Both the position numbers and the translations under genes were made by a program. Shown here one piece after another: positions 1 through 8,896 of a DNA stretch of 46,278 nt. The stretch lies in assembly GCA_903895855.1 (NCBI GenBank), contig CAITVN010000059.1, positions 5,001-51,278 on the forward strand. Reading direction: 5' to 3'. The notes under the pieces were generated by a model. The model had not been told where the DNA came from. It searched no databases and worked only from the letters and a program-made list of their open reading frames with translations. This stretch comes from Oligoflexia bacterium (GTDB lineage Bacteria > Bdellovibrionota > UBA1018). Numbering within the stretch: position 1 is the first letter of the stretch; the number at the start of each line of letters is the position of its first letter.

Positions 1-1064
1 CTCAGTTTGCCGAGTTGTTAGAAGGGCACCCGCTTATTTCGAATTTGCATAGGTTTCAGCGAAAAAGCGGGCTTTCTGGCCTGATTTCTTGGGTTAGATT
101 CGCTGCTGATCTCCATTCTGCGATGGTTGCCGTTAATTCTGATTCTCGTATAATCATCGCGGATTTGCACAATAATCTGCGAACTCGGTTATTTCGTTGT
201 ATTTGGTGGGTTTTGAATTTTCGAAGACCACGCCCGCAGCTCCCGAAGCTAATGCGCTCAGAAGTTGTTGAGAAACAACGAATCAAGCTCTGGTCGCTGT
301 TTGTGCTGAAAGGATTTGGCCCGCGAGATTGGCCTAAACAGTGGATTGATCGGCACAAAGAGGTGGCGGTTAAGGTTATTCGACGCCTCAATCGAGACTA
401 TTCAAATCAAAGATTTGTTCCTTCATTCAAGCACTGGGTGACTGACGGTTCGTCGCAAAACCAGCCATCAACGGCTTCTGATTTATTTCATTTTGCAGTC
501 ATTCCCGATTCTGCTTGTGTTGGAAAACAGTGGGCTACGGCAAATTTTATTAGTCTTGCGGCTGATTTTGGAGAGCAGTTTCAGCGCCGTTTCCCGAGTC
601 GCTCAATCTTTATTTCATTTTTCGGAAAAAACAGATCTGGGTTTGAGGGCGCTGCTGAAGAGTTTTATCGAATAGCAGAAAGAAAGAGTCTTGACGCAAG
701 TCGATTAAAATTCACTAACCGCATTGGGGAAACGAACTTGAAAGAGGTGGCAGTTTGCCTAGCAGGAAGCGACCTCGTATTGAGTAACGATAGTGGACTG
801 GCTCATTTGGCTCAGGCGCTTGAGGTTCCAACTTTTGTTATTTTTGGCCCCACAAGACCCTCGGTGGGCTTTTCGCCGTGGGGAAAAAATTCGCAGAGTA
901 TCTATTCAGATGTTGTTTGCTCACCATGCAGCAAAGATGGAAAGTTTTGCTACCGTATCGGCCAAGAATTTTGGTGTCTAGAACAAGTGACCGTTGAAAT
1001 GGTACTTAGGCGATTATTATTGTTTGTAGATCAAAAACAAGAAATGGATGTTTCTCGCTCATGA
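1..1064 (+). CDS. Glycosyltransferase family 9 (heptosyltransferase-like), 5' truncated by window edge
   Basis: Predicted to transfer a heptose or similar sugar onto LPS core at the inner face of the inner membrane. The frame is open from the first complete codon (base 3), and a GHP-like motif typical of the GT9 N-terminal domain follows at once, so the true start lies outside the window; the TTG at base 15 is unlikely to be the start. Seen: a DLHNNLRTR stretch (family pattern DLxxxxRS/T) and the C-terminal nucleotide-sugar site SNDSGLAHLAQALEVP from about base 783, followed by FGPTRPS. A Cys pair (CSPC) and a further Cys near the C-terminus are common in WaaF-like enzymes. The stop overlaps the waaA start by four bases (ATGA), so the two are translationally coupled in an LPS-core operon. 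Acceptor and donor cannot be told from sequence. Confidence 0.85.
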   Translation, partial: QFAELLEGHPLISNLHRFQRKSGLSGLISWVRFAADLHSAMVAVNSDSRIIIADLHNNLRTRLFRCIWWVLNFRRPRPQLPKLMRSEVVEKQRIKLWSLFVLKGFGPRDWPKQWIDRHKEVAVKVIRRLNRDYSNQRFVPSFKHWVTDGSSQNQPSTASDLFHFAVIPDSACVGKQWATANFISLAADFGEQFQRRFPSRSIFISFFGKNRSGFEGAAEEFYRIAERKSLDASRLKFTNRIGETNLKEVAVCLAGSDLVLSNDSGLAHLAQALEVPTFVIFGPTRPSVGFSPWGKNSQSIYSDVVCSPCSKDGKFCYRIGQEFWCLEQVTVEMVLRRLLLFVDQKQEMDVSRS

Positions 1065-2587
1065 CTCATTCAAAAATGGCGAGAGAACGGCCCGAGTGGA
1101 ATCTAAGGTTTCGTCTGTATTTGGGGCTATTGAAGCTGATTCGGCCATTGGCATTTCGTTTGTTTCGATTCAGCTTGAGGCAGCGTGAAGAGAAAAATCA
1201 ATTACTGCAAGCTGGGTTGGTCGATGGGGTTGCTTCTGGGGCGAGTTCGGTTAGTGGCTCGTTACTTTGGGTTCACGCCTCAAGTGCCGGCGAGTTGGAG
1301 GCCTTGATTCCTATTCTTGAAGATGTGCTTGCTTGGAATGAGAAGCTTGAAATTCGACAGGCCGGTCTGGAGCCAGCACTTCCAGTAAGGGTTAGGGTGA
1401 CGGTTTTTAGTGGCTCTGCGGTATCCGGTTTGCTGCGACTGAAGTCACGATACGATAGGTTCTTTCAAAAAAAATTGATCGAATTTGGATTGTCTCCAAT
1501 TGAAGGTGATTGGTCTGAAGAAGTTGAACGGTTTTTCGAACTTTCGAGATCAACAAAGGGGGGTCGGTTTTTTTTGGGATACCGCTATGAACTCTGGCCA
1601 GAAATGCTGGCGTCTTTGGCGAAGTGTGATGTGCAGTTCTTACAGGTGGCTGTTCGTAAGGTGACGAGTTTGGACAGAATGAGAAGGTTTCTGTTAGCGC
1701 TCGGGCAAGGGTTTCCACAAACTAGTGTTTTTCTAGATTCGGCTGAACCCGGTGAAACCCTTCATCGTATGGCAGATAGAGACCTAGAAGTGGGTATCTA
1801 TGGCTCTGAAAACCCTCGGTGGCTTAGAGTTCAGAGGCGACTCGAGCAGAGTACGAAAAGAGATCAAAATCATGAAAACCGGCCTCATAGTCGTATTCTT
1901 GATATTCTAGAGTTGGAGTCAGTTCGTTTAATAGGTCAACCGTGGGGGCTTTTTGCCCAAATTTGGGCTGAAGATATTGAAGCTTGTGGTCCGTGGATAA
2001 AAAGATATGTAGAAAGTTTCGCGACCGACGAGAGTTCAAAAAAGGCAATTTGGTTGGTTCCTCATTCACTCGATTCGAAAAATATTCAGTTACTCGAAGA
2101 GAGTCTTCGGCGGTTTGGAATTCGCACCTTAAAGTTGCAGAGTCACAATCAGGGTCATTTTTCGGACGCGGGCTTGGCAGAGTCAGAAAAAGCAGTTTTG
2201 TCTGACAAAGGCCAGGTGGTCTTGGTTTGTGAAATGGGGCTCTTGGCTGAACTTTATTCGCATTTCAAGTGGGCTTACCTCGGGGGCGGATATTCGAAAG
2301 CAGGAATTCACAGTACTATTGAACCCGCCTTGGCTGGCCTTCCGATAGTCTGTGGCCCAAGTCGAGTGGGCAACTTTTCAGAGGTCGCCAGTTTACAGAA
2401 TCAAGGTCAGCTGAGAGTCATTTCGAAATTGTCTGAAATCGACTCTTCCTTCGACTGGGTAACGAAAGTGTGCGAGAATCAAGCTGAAAAGACTGTCTGG
2501 ATCGAGAAGAATACTAGCCGCGTGGAGCGTGGGCAACAGCTCGTTGATCGACTGGTTAGGTTGATCAACGCTGACAGTCGTCATTGA
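1061..2587 (+). CDS. waaA: 3-deoxy-D-manno-octulosonic acid (Kdo) transferase, GT30
   Basis: Transfers Kdo from CMP-Kdo to lipid IVA, joining lipid A to the LPS core at the cytoplasmic face of the inner membrane. The N-terminal motif WVHASSAGELEA (about residues 70-81) matches the family W(I/V)HxxSxGE motif, whose Glu is the proposed catalytic base (here about E78). The C-terminal half has AYLGGGYSKAGIHSTIEPALAGLP (cut here: GGGYSKAGIHSTIEPA, about 408-423), then CGP and NF, matching the family GGS...G.HNxLEPA..G.P...GP...NF block. It has 508 residues against about 420-430 usual; the extra length is spread through the middle (for example about residues 95-135 and 265-300). It starts with ATG inside the GT9 stop. 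How many Kdo residues it adds cannot be read from sequence. Confidence 0.88.
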   Translation: MTHSKMARERPEWNLRFRLYLGLLKLIRPLAFRLFRFSLRQREEKNQLLQAGLVDGVASGASSVSGSLLWVHASSAGELEALIPILEDVLAWNEKLEIRQAGLEPALPVRVRVTVFSGSAVSGLLRLKSRYDRFFQKKLIEFGLSPIEGDWSEEVERFFELSRSTKGGRFFLGYRYELWPEMLASLAKCDVQFLQVAVRKVTSLDRMRRFLLALGQGFPQTSVFLDSAEPGETLHRMADRDLEVGIYGSENPRWLRVQRRLEQSTKRDQNHENRPHSRILDILELESVRLIGQPWGLFAQIWAEDIEACGPWIKRYVESFATDESSKKAIWLVPHSLDSKNIQLLEESLRRFGIRTLKLQSHNQGHFSDAGLAESEKAVLSDKGQVVLVCEMGLLAELYSHFKWAYLGGGYSKAGIHSTIEPALAGLPIVCGPSRVGNFSEVASLQNQGQLRVISKLSEIDSSFDWVTKVCENQAEKTVWIEKNTSRVERGQQLVDRLVRLINADSRH

Positions 2588-2664
2588 TTGCGAATTCTGG
2601 GATTGAGAATGCTGGAATAGGGCTACAAGTTTGAAAATTAACTGACGAAAAGTGGGGAAATCGT

Positions 2665-3138
2665 ATGCAATACAAAGCAACTTCGAAATCTGAGTACCTG
2701 GCGGCGATGCCGTCGGTAAAAATTAGGTTAAGGATGGGGGGCGAAGATGCTCATTATGCTGGCGGATTGGTTGACGGGGCGCACATGCTGAAACTTTTTG
2801 GAGATGTGGCTACCGAACTGTTGATTCGACTTGATGGCGATGAAGGTCTATTTCGAGCCTATGACTCAATTGAGTTCTTGGCTCCTGTGTATTCTGGTGA
2901 TTACATTGAGGCTGAAGGGCGAATAGTCGAGATAGGAAAGACCTCTCGCAAAATGGAGTTTTTGGCAAAGAAGGTTATTCGTCTGGTGAGCACCTCGGGT
3001 CGAGTAGATGAATCATCGAGTAGGCCATCTTCGGCTGAAATCTTGAGTACTCCAGTCGTTGTTTGCCAGGCGAAGGGGGTATGCGTGACTCCGGTTGATT
3101 GCCAGAGATTTACCCCTCGTTGGGACGAAGGGAAATAG
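2665..3138 (+). CDS. kal: Hotdog-fold 3-aminobutyryl-CoA ammonia-lyase-like protein (Kal family)
   Basis: The segment [20 protein letters not shown], followed by [22 protein letters not shown] and [16 protein letters not shown], is nearly the signature of 3-aminobutyryl-CoA ammonia lyase from lysine-fermenting bacteria, a single-hotdog enzyme that removes ammonia to give crotonyl-CoA; beta-alanyl-CoA ammonia lyase is a close relative. It has 157 residues against roughly 130 usual. The surplus is a Ser-rich loop at about 110-125 and a short tail. The ATG start is preceded by GTGGGGAAA. No other lysine-fermentation gene (kamA, kce, kdd) is in the window, so the physiological substrate may differ. 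It opens a run of coupled genes: the next one begins 3 bases after its stop. Confidence 0.75.
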   Translation: MQYKATSKSEYLAAMPSVKIRLRMGGEDAHYAGGLVDGAHMLKLFGDVATELLIRLDGDEGLFRAYDSIEFLAPVYSGDYIEAEGRIVEIGKTSRKMEFLAKKVIRLVSTSGRVDESSSRPSSAEILSTPVVVCQAKGVCVTPVDCQRFTPRWDEGK

Positions 3139-3141
3139 CAT

Positions 3142-4737
3142 TTGCAGACTCAACTGCATGACCATTATCAACTGATTGTTTTAGGTTTAGAACCGGCTGC
3201 GCTTCTGATGGGGGCTCTTGCGGCAAAATTGGGGCTGCGAGTTCTGATGATTCCTCACTTAAGAGAGGTAAAAGGTGTCGCTTCATCAAGACAAGAGTTT
3301 TGGTACGATCTCGAGTCGAATTCAATCGCTCAGGCCAGAGCAGACTCGGGTGGTTTGTTCTCGGAATGTTTGAAAAGGCTTGAAATTCAATCATCAGAAT
3401 TAGAACACTTTACGAAGTCAGCGCTGTCGGTGTCAGTGGCGAGTCTTACTCATCGGTTTACCGTCAATTCAGATTTTTTGAGAAGTCGCTCAATGTTAGA
3501 ATCCGAGTTTGATGCTGAGTCGAGCTACCTCATAGCTTGTCAGTCGATGGCAGGATGTAATGAATTAGATTGGACCAGAATATGGCAAAACTTGCCACGT
3601 TCTCTCACCTTTAGAGGCGAGCCAAGGGGACGAGAAAAAAAACGAACTCATGCTGAAACCGATGGTCCTGCGTTTGATGTTTTGCTGAATGAGCGTTGGA
3701 AAAAAGCAAAAACTGAGAAACTCAGTCTTAAGAAAGTAAGAAAATTTGAGTCAAAAATGGCTCAAAACCAGTATCTTGATGATTACTTGGCCTTGCGCGC
3801 ACTTTTGTTTTCAGAGCTGGGACAAGATCTGGGGGTTGCAGATCGAACATTTAAAGATGTGGTTCAAGCTCTTGGTTTGTCGCCGCTGCGAGCTCAATTC
3901 AAAGGTGGCCTCAGCGCATTGCGTTCGATGCTGTCTCGAATTGCAATGAGGCATGGAGCTCATGTTATCGATGACAAGCCTTGTTCAAGGGTTTTCACCC
4001 GAGCAGGAATATTTCAAGGGGTTCAGGTCAGTGGTGCGGGTCGTGCACAAGGAAAAATGATTTCTACTGATTTTGCAGTGCTTGGAAATTCAATGCTCGA
4101 TTTTTTTGATATTTGTGAAGCTGGAGATAAAGCATTATTAACCGCAAAAAATCGCCATGATGCTTTGGTTTCAATTGACCATTGTCACTTTACGCTCGCT
4201 TTGAAGGTAAATGCGAGAGCCATTCAAGAAGGATATGCCAATCGCGTTTATTGGTGCGAAGAAGGCGCTCCTCTGATTGAAGTAGAAATTTGGGATCCCG
4301 TTCGACAGTTCGGAAGCTTAACCTCAGAAAGTCGAATGGTGTTTGTTAGGACTCCAGTGCCCAAAACGGTTTTTTCTGACAAACAGGCACTTAGGATCTT
4401 GTCGGCTAGACTCTATCGCCATGTTTGCGAAATTTTTCCATTTCTTGAGAATCACATTGAGTTGTACTTCGATGGTGGGTTGAATTCAATTCCTGATAGG
4501 CCAATGGTCTACGGACTCTCAAATGTTGATTACTATCCTGATAAAGTCGAAAAAATGTGGGACCCCTGCCGCATGATTTGGGGTAAGGGTGTGAAGTCAG
4601 AAACGGGAATTGAGCGACTTTACGCCGTTTCTCGCGAAAGTTATCCAGAGCTAGGGCCCCATGGCGCTATCAAATCCGCCATTGAAGTTTTGTCGGTCAT
4701 TGCCCATCACAATGGAATTCGGGGACCATTTGGATGA
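3142..4737 (+). CDS. FAD/NAD(P)-dependent oxidoreductase-like protein
   Basis: I do not recognise a specific enzyme. The N-terminus (about residues 11-38, LIVLGLEPAALLMGALAAKL) reads as the first beta-alpha-beta unit of a dinucleotide-binding fold, but with GLEPAA in place of the usual GxGxxG. Further on, KGGLSALRSMLSRIAMRHGA followed by a hydrophobic strand and a GVQVSG turn resembles the 'GG...L...A...GA.I....V..I' block of phytoene-desaturase/amine-oxidase-type flavoproteins. The middle (about 165-200) is strongly basic. The start is TTG with GAAGGGAAA upstream; no ATG is available nearby. It lies 3 bases after the hotdog gene, and its stop overlaps the following glycosyltransferase start (ATGA). 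Whether it still binds FAD is uncertain because the binding motif is degenerate. Confidence 0.5.
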   Translation: MQTQLHDHYQLIVLGLEPAALLMGALAAKLGLRVLMIPHLREVKGVASSRQEFWYDLESNSIAQARADSGGLFSECLKRLEIQSSELEHFTKSALSVSVASLTHRFTVNSDFLRSRSMLESEFDAESSYLIACQSMAGCNELDWTRIWQNLPRSLTFRGEPRGREKKRTHAETDGPAFDVLLNERWKKAKTEKLSLKKVRKFESKMAQNQYLDDYLALRALLFSELGQDLGVADRTFKDVVQALGLSPLRAQFKGGLSALRSMLSRIAMRHGAHVIDDKPCSRVFTRAGIFQGVQVSGAGRAQGKMISTDFAVLGNSMLDFFDICEAGDKALLTAKNRHDALVSIDHCHFTLALKVNARAIQEGYANRVYWCEEGAPLIEVEIWDPVRQFGSLTSESRMVFVRTPVPKTVFSDKQALRILSARLYRHVCEIFPFLENHIELYFDGGLNSIPDRPMVYGLSNVDYYPDKVEKMWDPCRMIWGKGVKSETGIERLYAVSRESYPELGPHGAIKSAIEVLSVIAHHNGIRGPFG

Positions 4738-5726
4738 GGGTGTTGATCTTTCACCCTGTGATGTTGCCGGTGGCCCATTATGGTGGAGTTGAACGCGTGG
4801 TGCTTTGGCTGGCCAAAGGACTTGTTGAATTGGGTTGCTCGGTTACGGTAGCTGCGTTGAAAGGGAGTGTTCTTCCTGATAATCTCGGATTGATAGAAAT
4901 TGATCCCAGTGACTGTTCGGCTGAAGTGCTGCTGAGGGATAAAAACAAGTTTTCTGATTTTGATATCATTCACTTCATGGCCCCTCCAGAGCAGGTGGTG
5001 CAAGAAACTTTGAAAACAAATTGGTTGGTTACGGTTCACGGCAACGGTAAGCCGGGTGAGATCTTTTCAAGGAATTGCATTTTTTTGAGCCGAGATCATG
5101 CAAAAAGGCATGGATCAAACGTGTTTGTATACAATGGGGTTGATCCTGACGAGTATAAGCTCGGTCGAAATTTTGGTGATCGCGAAAACCTCCTTTTTTT
5201 GTCGAAAACCTCTTGGCGGGTTAAGAACCTCTCTGGAGCAATGAAAATTTCAAAAAAAGCCGGTGTTAAGCTCAGTATTGCCGGTGGCAATCGACCCATT
5301 TTAAGAAAGTTTATTTCTGCGATGTGTCCATCTTTTTATGATTGGTATGGTTCAGTTGGTGGGCAAAAGAAAACTGAATTGCTCGAAACTTCGGGTGGGC
5401 TATTGTTTCCTATTATTTGGGACGAGCCATTCGGACTGGTCATGGTTGAAGCACTTTTATCTGGCATGCCAGTTTTTTCTGTCAATCGCGGAAGTGTTTC
5501 AGAGGTGGTTTTGCCGAGTCAGGGTATCGTCGCCAATTCACTTGCTCAGTTGGGCGAGAAGGTGAGTGAGCTGACCGGTGGAAAAAACAGTTGTAAACAA
5601 TGGAATAGTAGCTGGAATTCTTCGCATTTGAGAGATGAAACGCTCAGCCGATTTCACTACAAAGTCATGGCTCAGAACTATTTGAACTTGTTTCAAAAGC
5701 GAATCAATGGAGAAACACTGCTATGA
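4734..5726 (+). CDS. Glycosyltransferase family 4 (GT-B fold)
   Basis: A retaining GT-B glycosyltransferase, probably acting on an envelope glycan. Seen: HYGGVERVVLWLAKGLVELG near the N-terminus (acceptor-domain glycine loop), VTVHGNGK, then VYNGVDPDEY at the inter-domain region, LFLSKTSWRVKNL at the start of the nucleotide-binding domain, and the EX7E motif in WDEPFGLVMVEALLSGMPV. At 330 residues it is a short but complete member. It is coupled by ATGA overlaps to the oxidoreductase-like gene upstream and to purB downstream. Donor and acceptor are unknown; nearby LPS genes make a surface-glycan role plausible. Confidence 0.8.
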   Translation: MRVLIFHPVMLPVAHYGGVERVVLWLAKGLVELGCSVTVAALKGSVLPDNLGLIEIDPSDCSAEVLLRDKNKFSDFDIIHFMAPPEQVVQETLKTNWLVTVHGNGKPGEIFSRNCIFLSRDHAKRHGSNVFVYNGVDPDEYKLGRNFGDRENLLFLSKTSWRVKNLSGAMKISKKAGVKLSIAGGNRPILRKFISAMCPSFYDWYGSVGGQKKTELLETSGGLLFPIIWDEPFGLVMVEALLSGMPVFSVNRGSVSEVVLPSQGIVANSLAQLGEKVSELTGGKNSCKQWNSSWNSSHLRDETLSRFHYKVMAQNYLNLFQKRINGETLL

Positions 5727-7045
5727 TAGATCGGTATTCACGAGTTGAGATGAAACAAATTTGGTCGGAGCCTTCAAAGTATCTCGAATGGCTAAGAGTT
5801 GAGAAAGTAGTTTGTGAATTCTTGGCAAAAGACCGTGTCATACCTGCGAAAGACTGGAAACGCTTGAGCTTGGCTCTTATGCGGCTTCAAGCCCAAGGTG
5901 GAGTTGATCCGAAGAGAGTCGAATTTTTTGAGAATCAAACACGGCACGATGTCATTGCCTTCACGACGGCATTAGCAGAGAAAATCGGAAAGGAATCACG
6001 TTGGATTCATTTTGGTCTCACTTCATCAGATGTCGTAGATACCGCATTTTCGATTCAAGTTCAGAAGGCTTCGGTAATCATCAGAACCGACATACTTTCT
6101 TTGATCAAGGTCTTAGAGTTGAGGGCTCGCGAGTTTCGAAATTTACCGACTATCGGTCGGTCTCACGGAATATTTGCTGAGCCCACTAGCTTCGGGTTGA
6201 AGTTCTTAGGATGGTCTCAGGAATGGAAACGAAACCTAGCGCGATTTGATCGAGCCACTGAAAGCATGAGGGTTGGAAAACTTTCGGGAGCTGTAGGAGT
6301 CAATGCGCATTGGTCGCCAAACTTTGAACAAAAAATTCTAAAATCGCTCGGACTAAAACGCGAAACTGTCAGTACCCAGGTTTTACCGCGGGATCATCAT
6401 GCAGATTGGATGAGTGTTTTGGCAATTTGCGGCTCAAGTCTAGAACGTATCGCTATTGAACTTCGTCATTTGCAAAGAAGTGAAGTCGCAGAAGTGCGAG
6501 AGGGGTTTTCGAAAGGCCAAAAGGGTTCAAGTGCGATGCCGCATAAAAGAAATCCAATCAGTTCAGAAAATATTTCTGGCCTTGCCCGAGTACTTCGGGG
6601 CTATGCGATTTCTTCTCTTGAAAATATTGCACTTTGGCACGAGAGAGACATCAGCCATTCATCAGTTGAGAGAATTTGCTTTCCAGATGCCTCAATTTTG
6701 CTTGATTACGCGCTAGTGAGAATGACTGGTGTCATTCAAAATCTCGAGGTTGATCGTGCCAAGGTCGCCGCCAATAGGGCCATGGCTGGAACGGGAAGTT
6801 TTTCTGGTCACGTGTTACTAGCCTTGGTAAAAAAAGGAGTGTTGCGTGAAGATGCCTATAAATGGGTTCAAGAATGCGCTCTTGAGGCTCTTGATCGTGG
6901 GGTTGAATTTTTTGAGGTCAGTAGACAGCATTCAAAAATAGTAAAATTTCTAACTGAAAATGAATTAAAAAAATTACTTTCAGACCAATATCAATTGAGA
7001 CATGTTGGGCAAATTTTTCAGAAAACGAAAAAAGCCGGTGGGTAA
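5723..7045 (+). CDS. purB: Adenylosuccinate lyase
   Basis: Catalyses two fumarate-releasing steps of purine synthesis (SAICAR to AICAR, and adenylosuccinate to AMP) in the cytoplasm. The 440-residue length is normal. Visible family motifs: TSSDVVDTAFSIQ, GRSHGIFAEPTSFGLKF (with the conserved His), the superfamily signature GSSAMPHKRNPISSEN with the flexible-loop serine, and HERDISHSSVER. The start ATG overlaps the glycosyltransferase stop (ATGA), so this housekeeping gene is translationally coupled to an envelope-type gene. No other pur gene is in the window. Confidence 0.95.
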   Translation: MIDRYSRVEMKQIWSEPSKYLEWLRVEKVVCEFLAKDRVIPAKDWKRLSLALMRLQAQGGVDPKRVEFFENQTRHDVIAFTTALAEKIGKESRWIHFGLTSSDVVDTAFSIQVQKASVIIRTDILSLIKVLELRAREFRNLPTIGRSHGIFAEPTSFGLKFLGWSQEWKRNLARFDRATESMRVGKLSGAVGVNAHWSPNFEQKILKSLGLKRETVSTQVLPRDHHADWMSVLAICGSSLERIAIELRHLQRSEVAEVREGFSKGQKGSSAMPHKRNPISSENISGLARVLRGYAISSLENIALWHERDISHSSVERICFPDASILLDYALVRMTGVIQNLEVDRAKVAANRAMAGTGSFSGHVLLALVKKGVLREDAYKWVQECALEALDRGVEFFEVSRQHSKIVKFLTENELKKLLSDQYQLRHVGQIFQKTKKAGG

Positions 7046-7068
7046 GTTGGTGAGGGGAGTTGAGTTGA

Positions 7069-7311
7069 ATGGGCCGTTGTAAAAATAGTGTGGACAACGT
7101 TTTGTTTGATTTTTTTAATGATGAATCTGGTCAGGCCACCACTGAGTATATTTTGATGTTGGCCGTGGTGGTGAGCCTTGTTTCTATTGTCGTTAAACAG
7201 CTAATTGGGCCAACTTATCAGCGATTGAGAGTGAGTGTTGGGCGTTCGATTGATAATAAACTGTTTCCAAAAGGTGAAGGATTTCACCAGTTTCCGCTTA
7301 AAGCTCCGTGA
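7069..7311 (+). CDS. Flp-type (type IVb) pilin-like protein
   Basis: An 80-residue protein with a 21-residue leader ending in Gly, then QATTEYILMLAVVVSLVSIV. The GxxxxEY arrangement (G21, E26, Y27) is the class III signal cut by TadV/PilD-type prepilin peptidases and puts Glu at mature position 5, as in Flp pilins. The mature chain of about 59 residues, with one hydrophobic N-terminal helix and a short polar tail, fits Flp. ATG start with GAGGGGAGT about 9 bases upstream. It lies 24 bases after purB and no tad/cpa assembly gene is in the window, so the export apparatus is elsewhere or the protein is a TadE-like pseudopilin. Confidence 0.7.
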   Translation: MGRCKNSVDNVLFDFFNDESGQATTEYILMLAVVVSLVSIVVKQLIGPTYQRLRVSVGRSIDNKLFPKGEGFHQFPLKAP

Positions 7312-7405
7312 GCGGTGTCTAAATAGTACACAGTTTGAAAATAAATATTTCATTTGTTGAATAATTGCGTTATTGGGTTCTCGAAATATAAGGGGATTCG
7401 GGGTT

Positions 7406-8779
7406 ATGAAAAAAATAGCGCATGTAGGGCTAAGTTTGTCTGTTGTTTGTGCGGCTTGTTGGGTCGTTGGCAGCTCTCAAAGTTTTGCTGATTTGGTTTA
7501 TGATGAGCAAGTTCAGCCAGGCTCTGAGGCTTCTATTGAAGGCACTCGCACCGAAGATCGGTCGTCGATGAGAACAGCATTGGGCTCTGCAGAGAAAGCT
7601 CGAGTTGCTATCAATAATAGGCCAACGATCGGGGTGTTAAATACTCAATCGGTGATTGTGGGTGAAGATCGAAGTGCGCCAGCTACTGTGTCGCCTACGG
7701 CGCCAGGCGGTGTGAATCTTTCGAAGTCAGAATTACTGCGACGAGAGCGTATGAGAACCGAACTTCAAAATGAAGACGTTTTGCAGGAGCGTCTTGAAGA
7801 GCTACGCTTGAGAGACGAAAAGAGACGAACAGACGAGGTTCTCGGTCGTGCAGGTGAAGGAGATGCAGAGTTTGCATCCGAAGCTCACAAAAATTCTGTA
7901 AAAACTGGGCATCAGTCAAACGTCACTGATGTGATGGTTTCGTCGCAAGCGGCTCCTCAGCCGATGGCTCCCACGGTTTCGCAACCTGTTGTTCAAGTTG
8001 TGCCACAAGTGATGGCCGCCCCACAAGTAGTTGATTCAATGCCAACATTGGCTCCGGTAATGACCTCAAACGGAACTTATTTTATTCCCGCTGAAAAATC
8101 CAAAGAGTCGACGCAGGTGTCTGTGATGCCTCGCGGCGGACTTTCTAGTATGACGGGCAGCTCTGGATACAATATCTTGTCTCGGTACTCGGTAGGCCTT
8201 GGCTTAGGTGTTAATGTTTCTGAAAATCTCGCATTCGAGTTGGGTTATACCTATTCTGAATACGGTGTCGCGCTTTCTAGTTCGAACCCTTTCGTGCTCA
8301 ATTATCAATACTATTTGGGCAATGCAGAACCGCTAGTCATGAAGCAAAACTTGGTGGATGCTGGATTGAGGCTTTATTTTCTTGGAACTGAATCAAAAAT
8401 TAGACCTTTCATTGGTGGCGGTGCTGCCTATGGTAAGAGCTACATCAATTACGATCAAAAAATCATGCAGGGGCTTTCTAATTCTGGCTATTCCTACATG
8501 GCAAATGACTACGAAGTGTCGTCGTTTCTTGGTTTTCTCTCGGCGGGCTTTGATTTGAAACTTGCCAAGTCAATATCGGTGGGTGCTATGTTTCGTTATT
8601 ACGGAGTGTTGACCACTCGAGAGAATTCAAGCCTCAATAACGCGGCGTTTAGTCCGTATTCTTATTATGGCTCGGGGTATTATAATTACTCAGCTGATTC
8701 AGACAAACAAATTTTGGGTGGCTCGTTAGCCAGAAACCCATTTTATTCAATATTAGCTGGGGTTTCATTCACCTTCTGA
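7406..8779 (+). CDS. Outer-membrane beta-barrel protein with charged helix and Pro/Gln/Val-rich linker
   Basis: The start is placed at ATG 7406, giving a classical signal peptide (MKKIAHVGLSLSVVCAACWV... cleaved near SFA|DLV) with AGGGGATTCGGGG upstream; the in-frame TTG at 7373 would spoil the signal peptide. The mature protein has a charged helical stretch (about residues 105-150, rich in Arg/Glu/Leu), a Pro/Gln/Val/Met-rich linker (about 180-230), then a C-terminal region of alternating strands (GLGLGVNVSENLAFELGYTY, LRPFIGGGAAYG-like) ending in Phe, as expected of BAM substrates. It resembles the OmpA-like 8-stranded barrel class. The A+T-rich upstream region 7330-7372 is the likely promoter. 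Function unknown. Confidence 0.7.
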   Translation: MKKIAHVGLSLSVVCAACWVVGSSQSFADLVYDEQVQPGSEASIEGTRTEDRSSMRTALGSAEKARVAINNRPTIGVLNTQSVIVGEDRSAPATVSPTAPGGVNLSKSELLRRERMRTELQNEDVLQERLEELRLRDEKRRTDEVLGRAGEGDAEFASEAHKNSVKTGHQSNVTDVMVSSQAAPQPMAPTVSQPVVQVVPQVMAAPQVVDSMPTLAPVMTSNGTYFIPAEKSKESTQVSVMPRGGLSSMTGSSGYNILSRYSVGLGLGVNVSENLAFELGYTYSEYGVALSSSNPFVLNYQYYLGNAEPLVMKQNLVDAGLRLYFLGTESKIRPFIGGGAAYGKSYINYDQKIMQGLSNSGYSYMANDYEVSSFLGFLSAGFDLKLAKSISVGAMFRYYGVLTTRENSSLNNAAFSPYSYYGSGYYNYSADSDKQILGGSLARNPFYSILAGVSFTF

Positions 8780-8815
8780 TTGAAGAATTGACAATATTTA
8801 TCTATGCTTAGGGCG

Positions 8816-8862
8816 AGTTGCTGAGGTCTTTAATTAAAGACCTCGGCAACTTGCGCGTTTTT
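8816..8862 (+). terminator. Rho-independent terminator after the barrel protein gene
   Basis: An 18-bp palindrome centred at 8833/8834 (arms 8816-8833 and 8834-8851) is perfect except for one T-G wobble. A T5 tract (8858-8862) follows on the + strand. It ends the transcript from 7406-8779 before the fatty-acid gene. Confidence 0.75.
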
Positions 8863-8896
8863 AGACTCGCGACACCCTTAATGGAGCACCCTAAGC

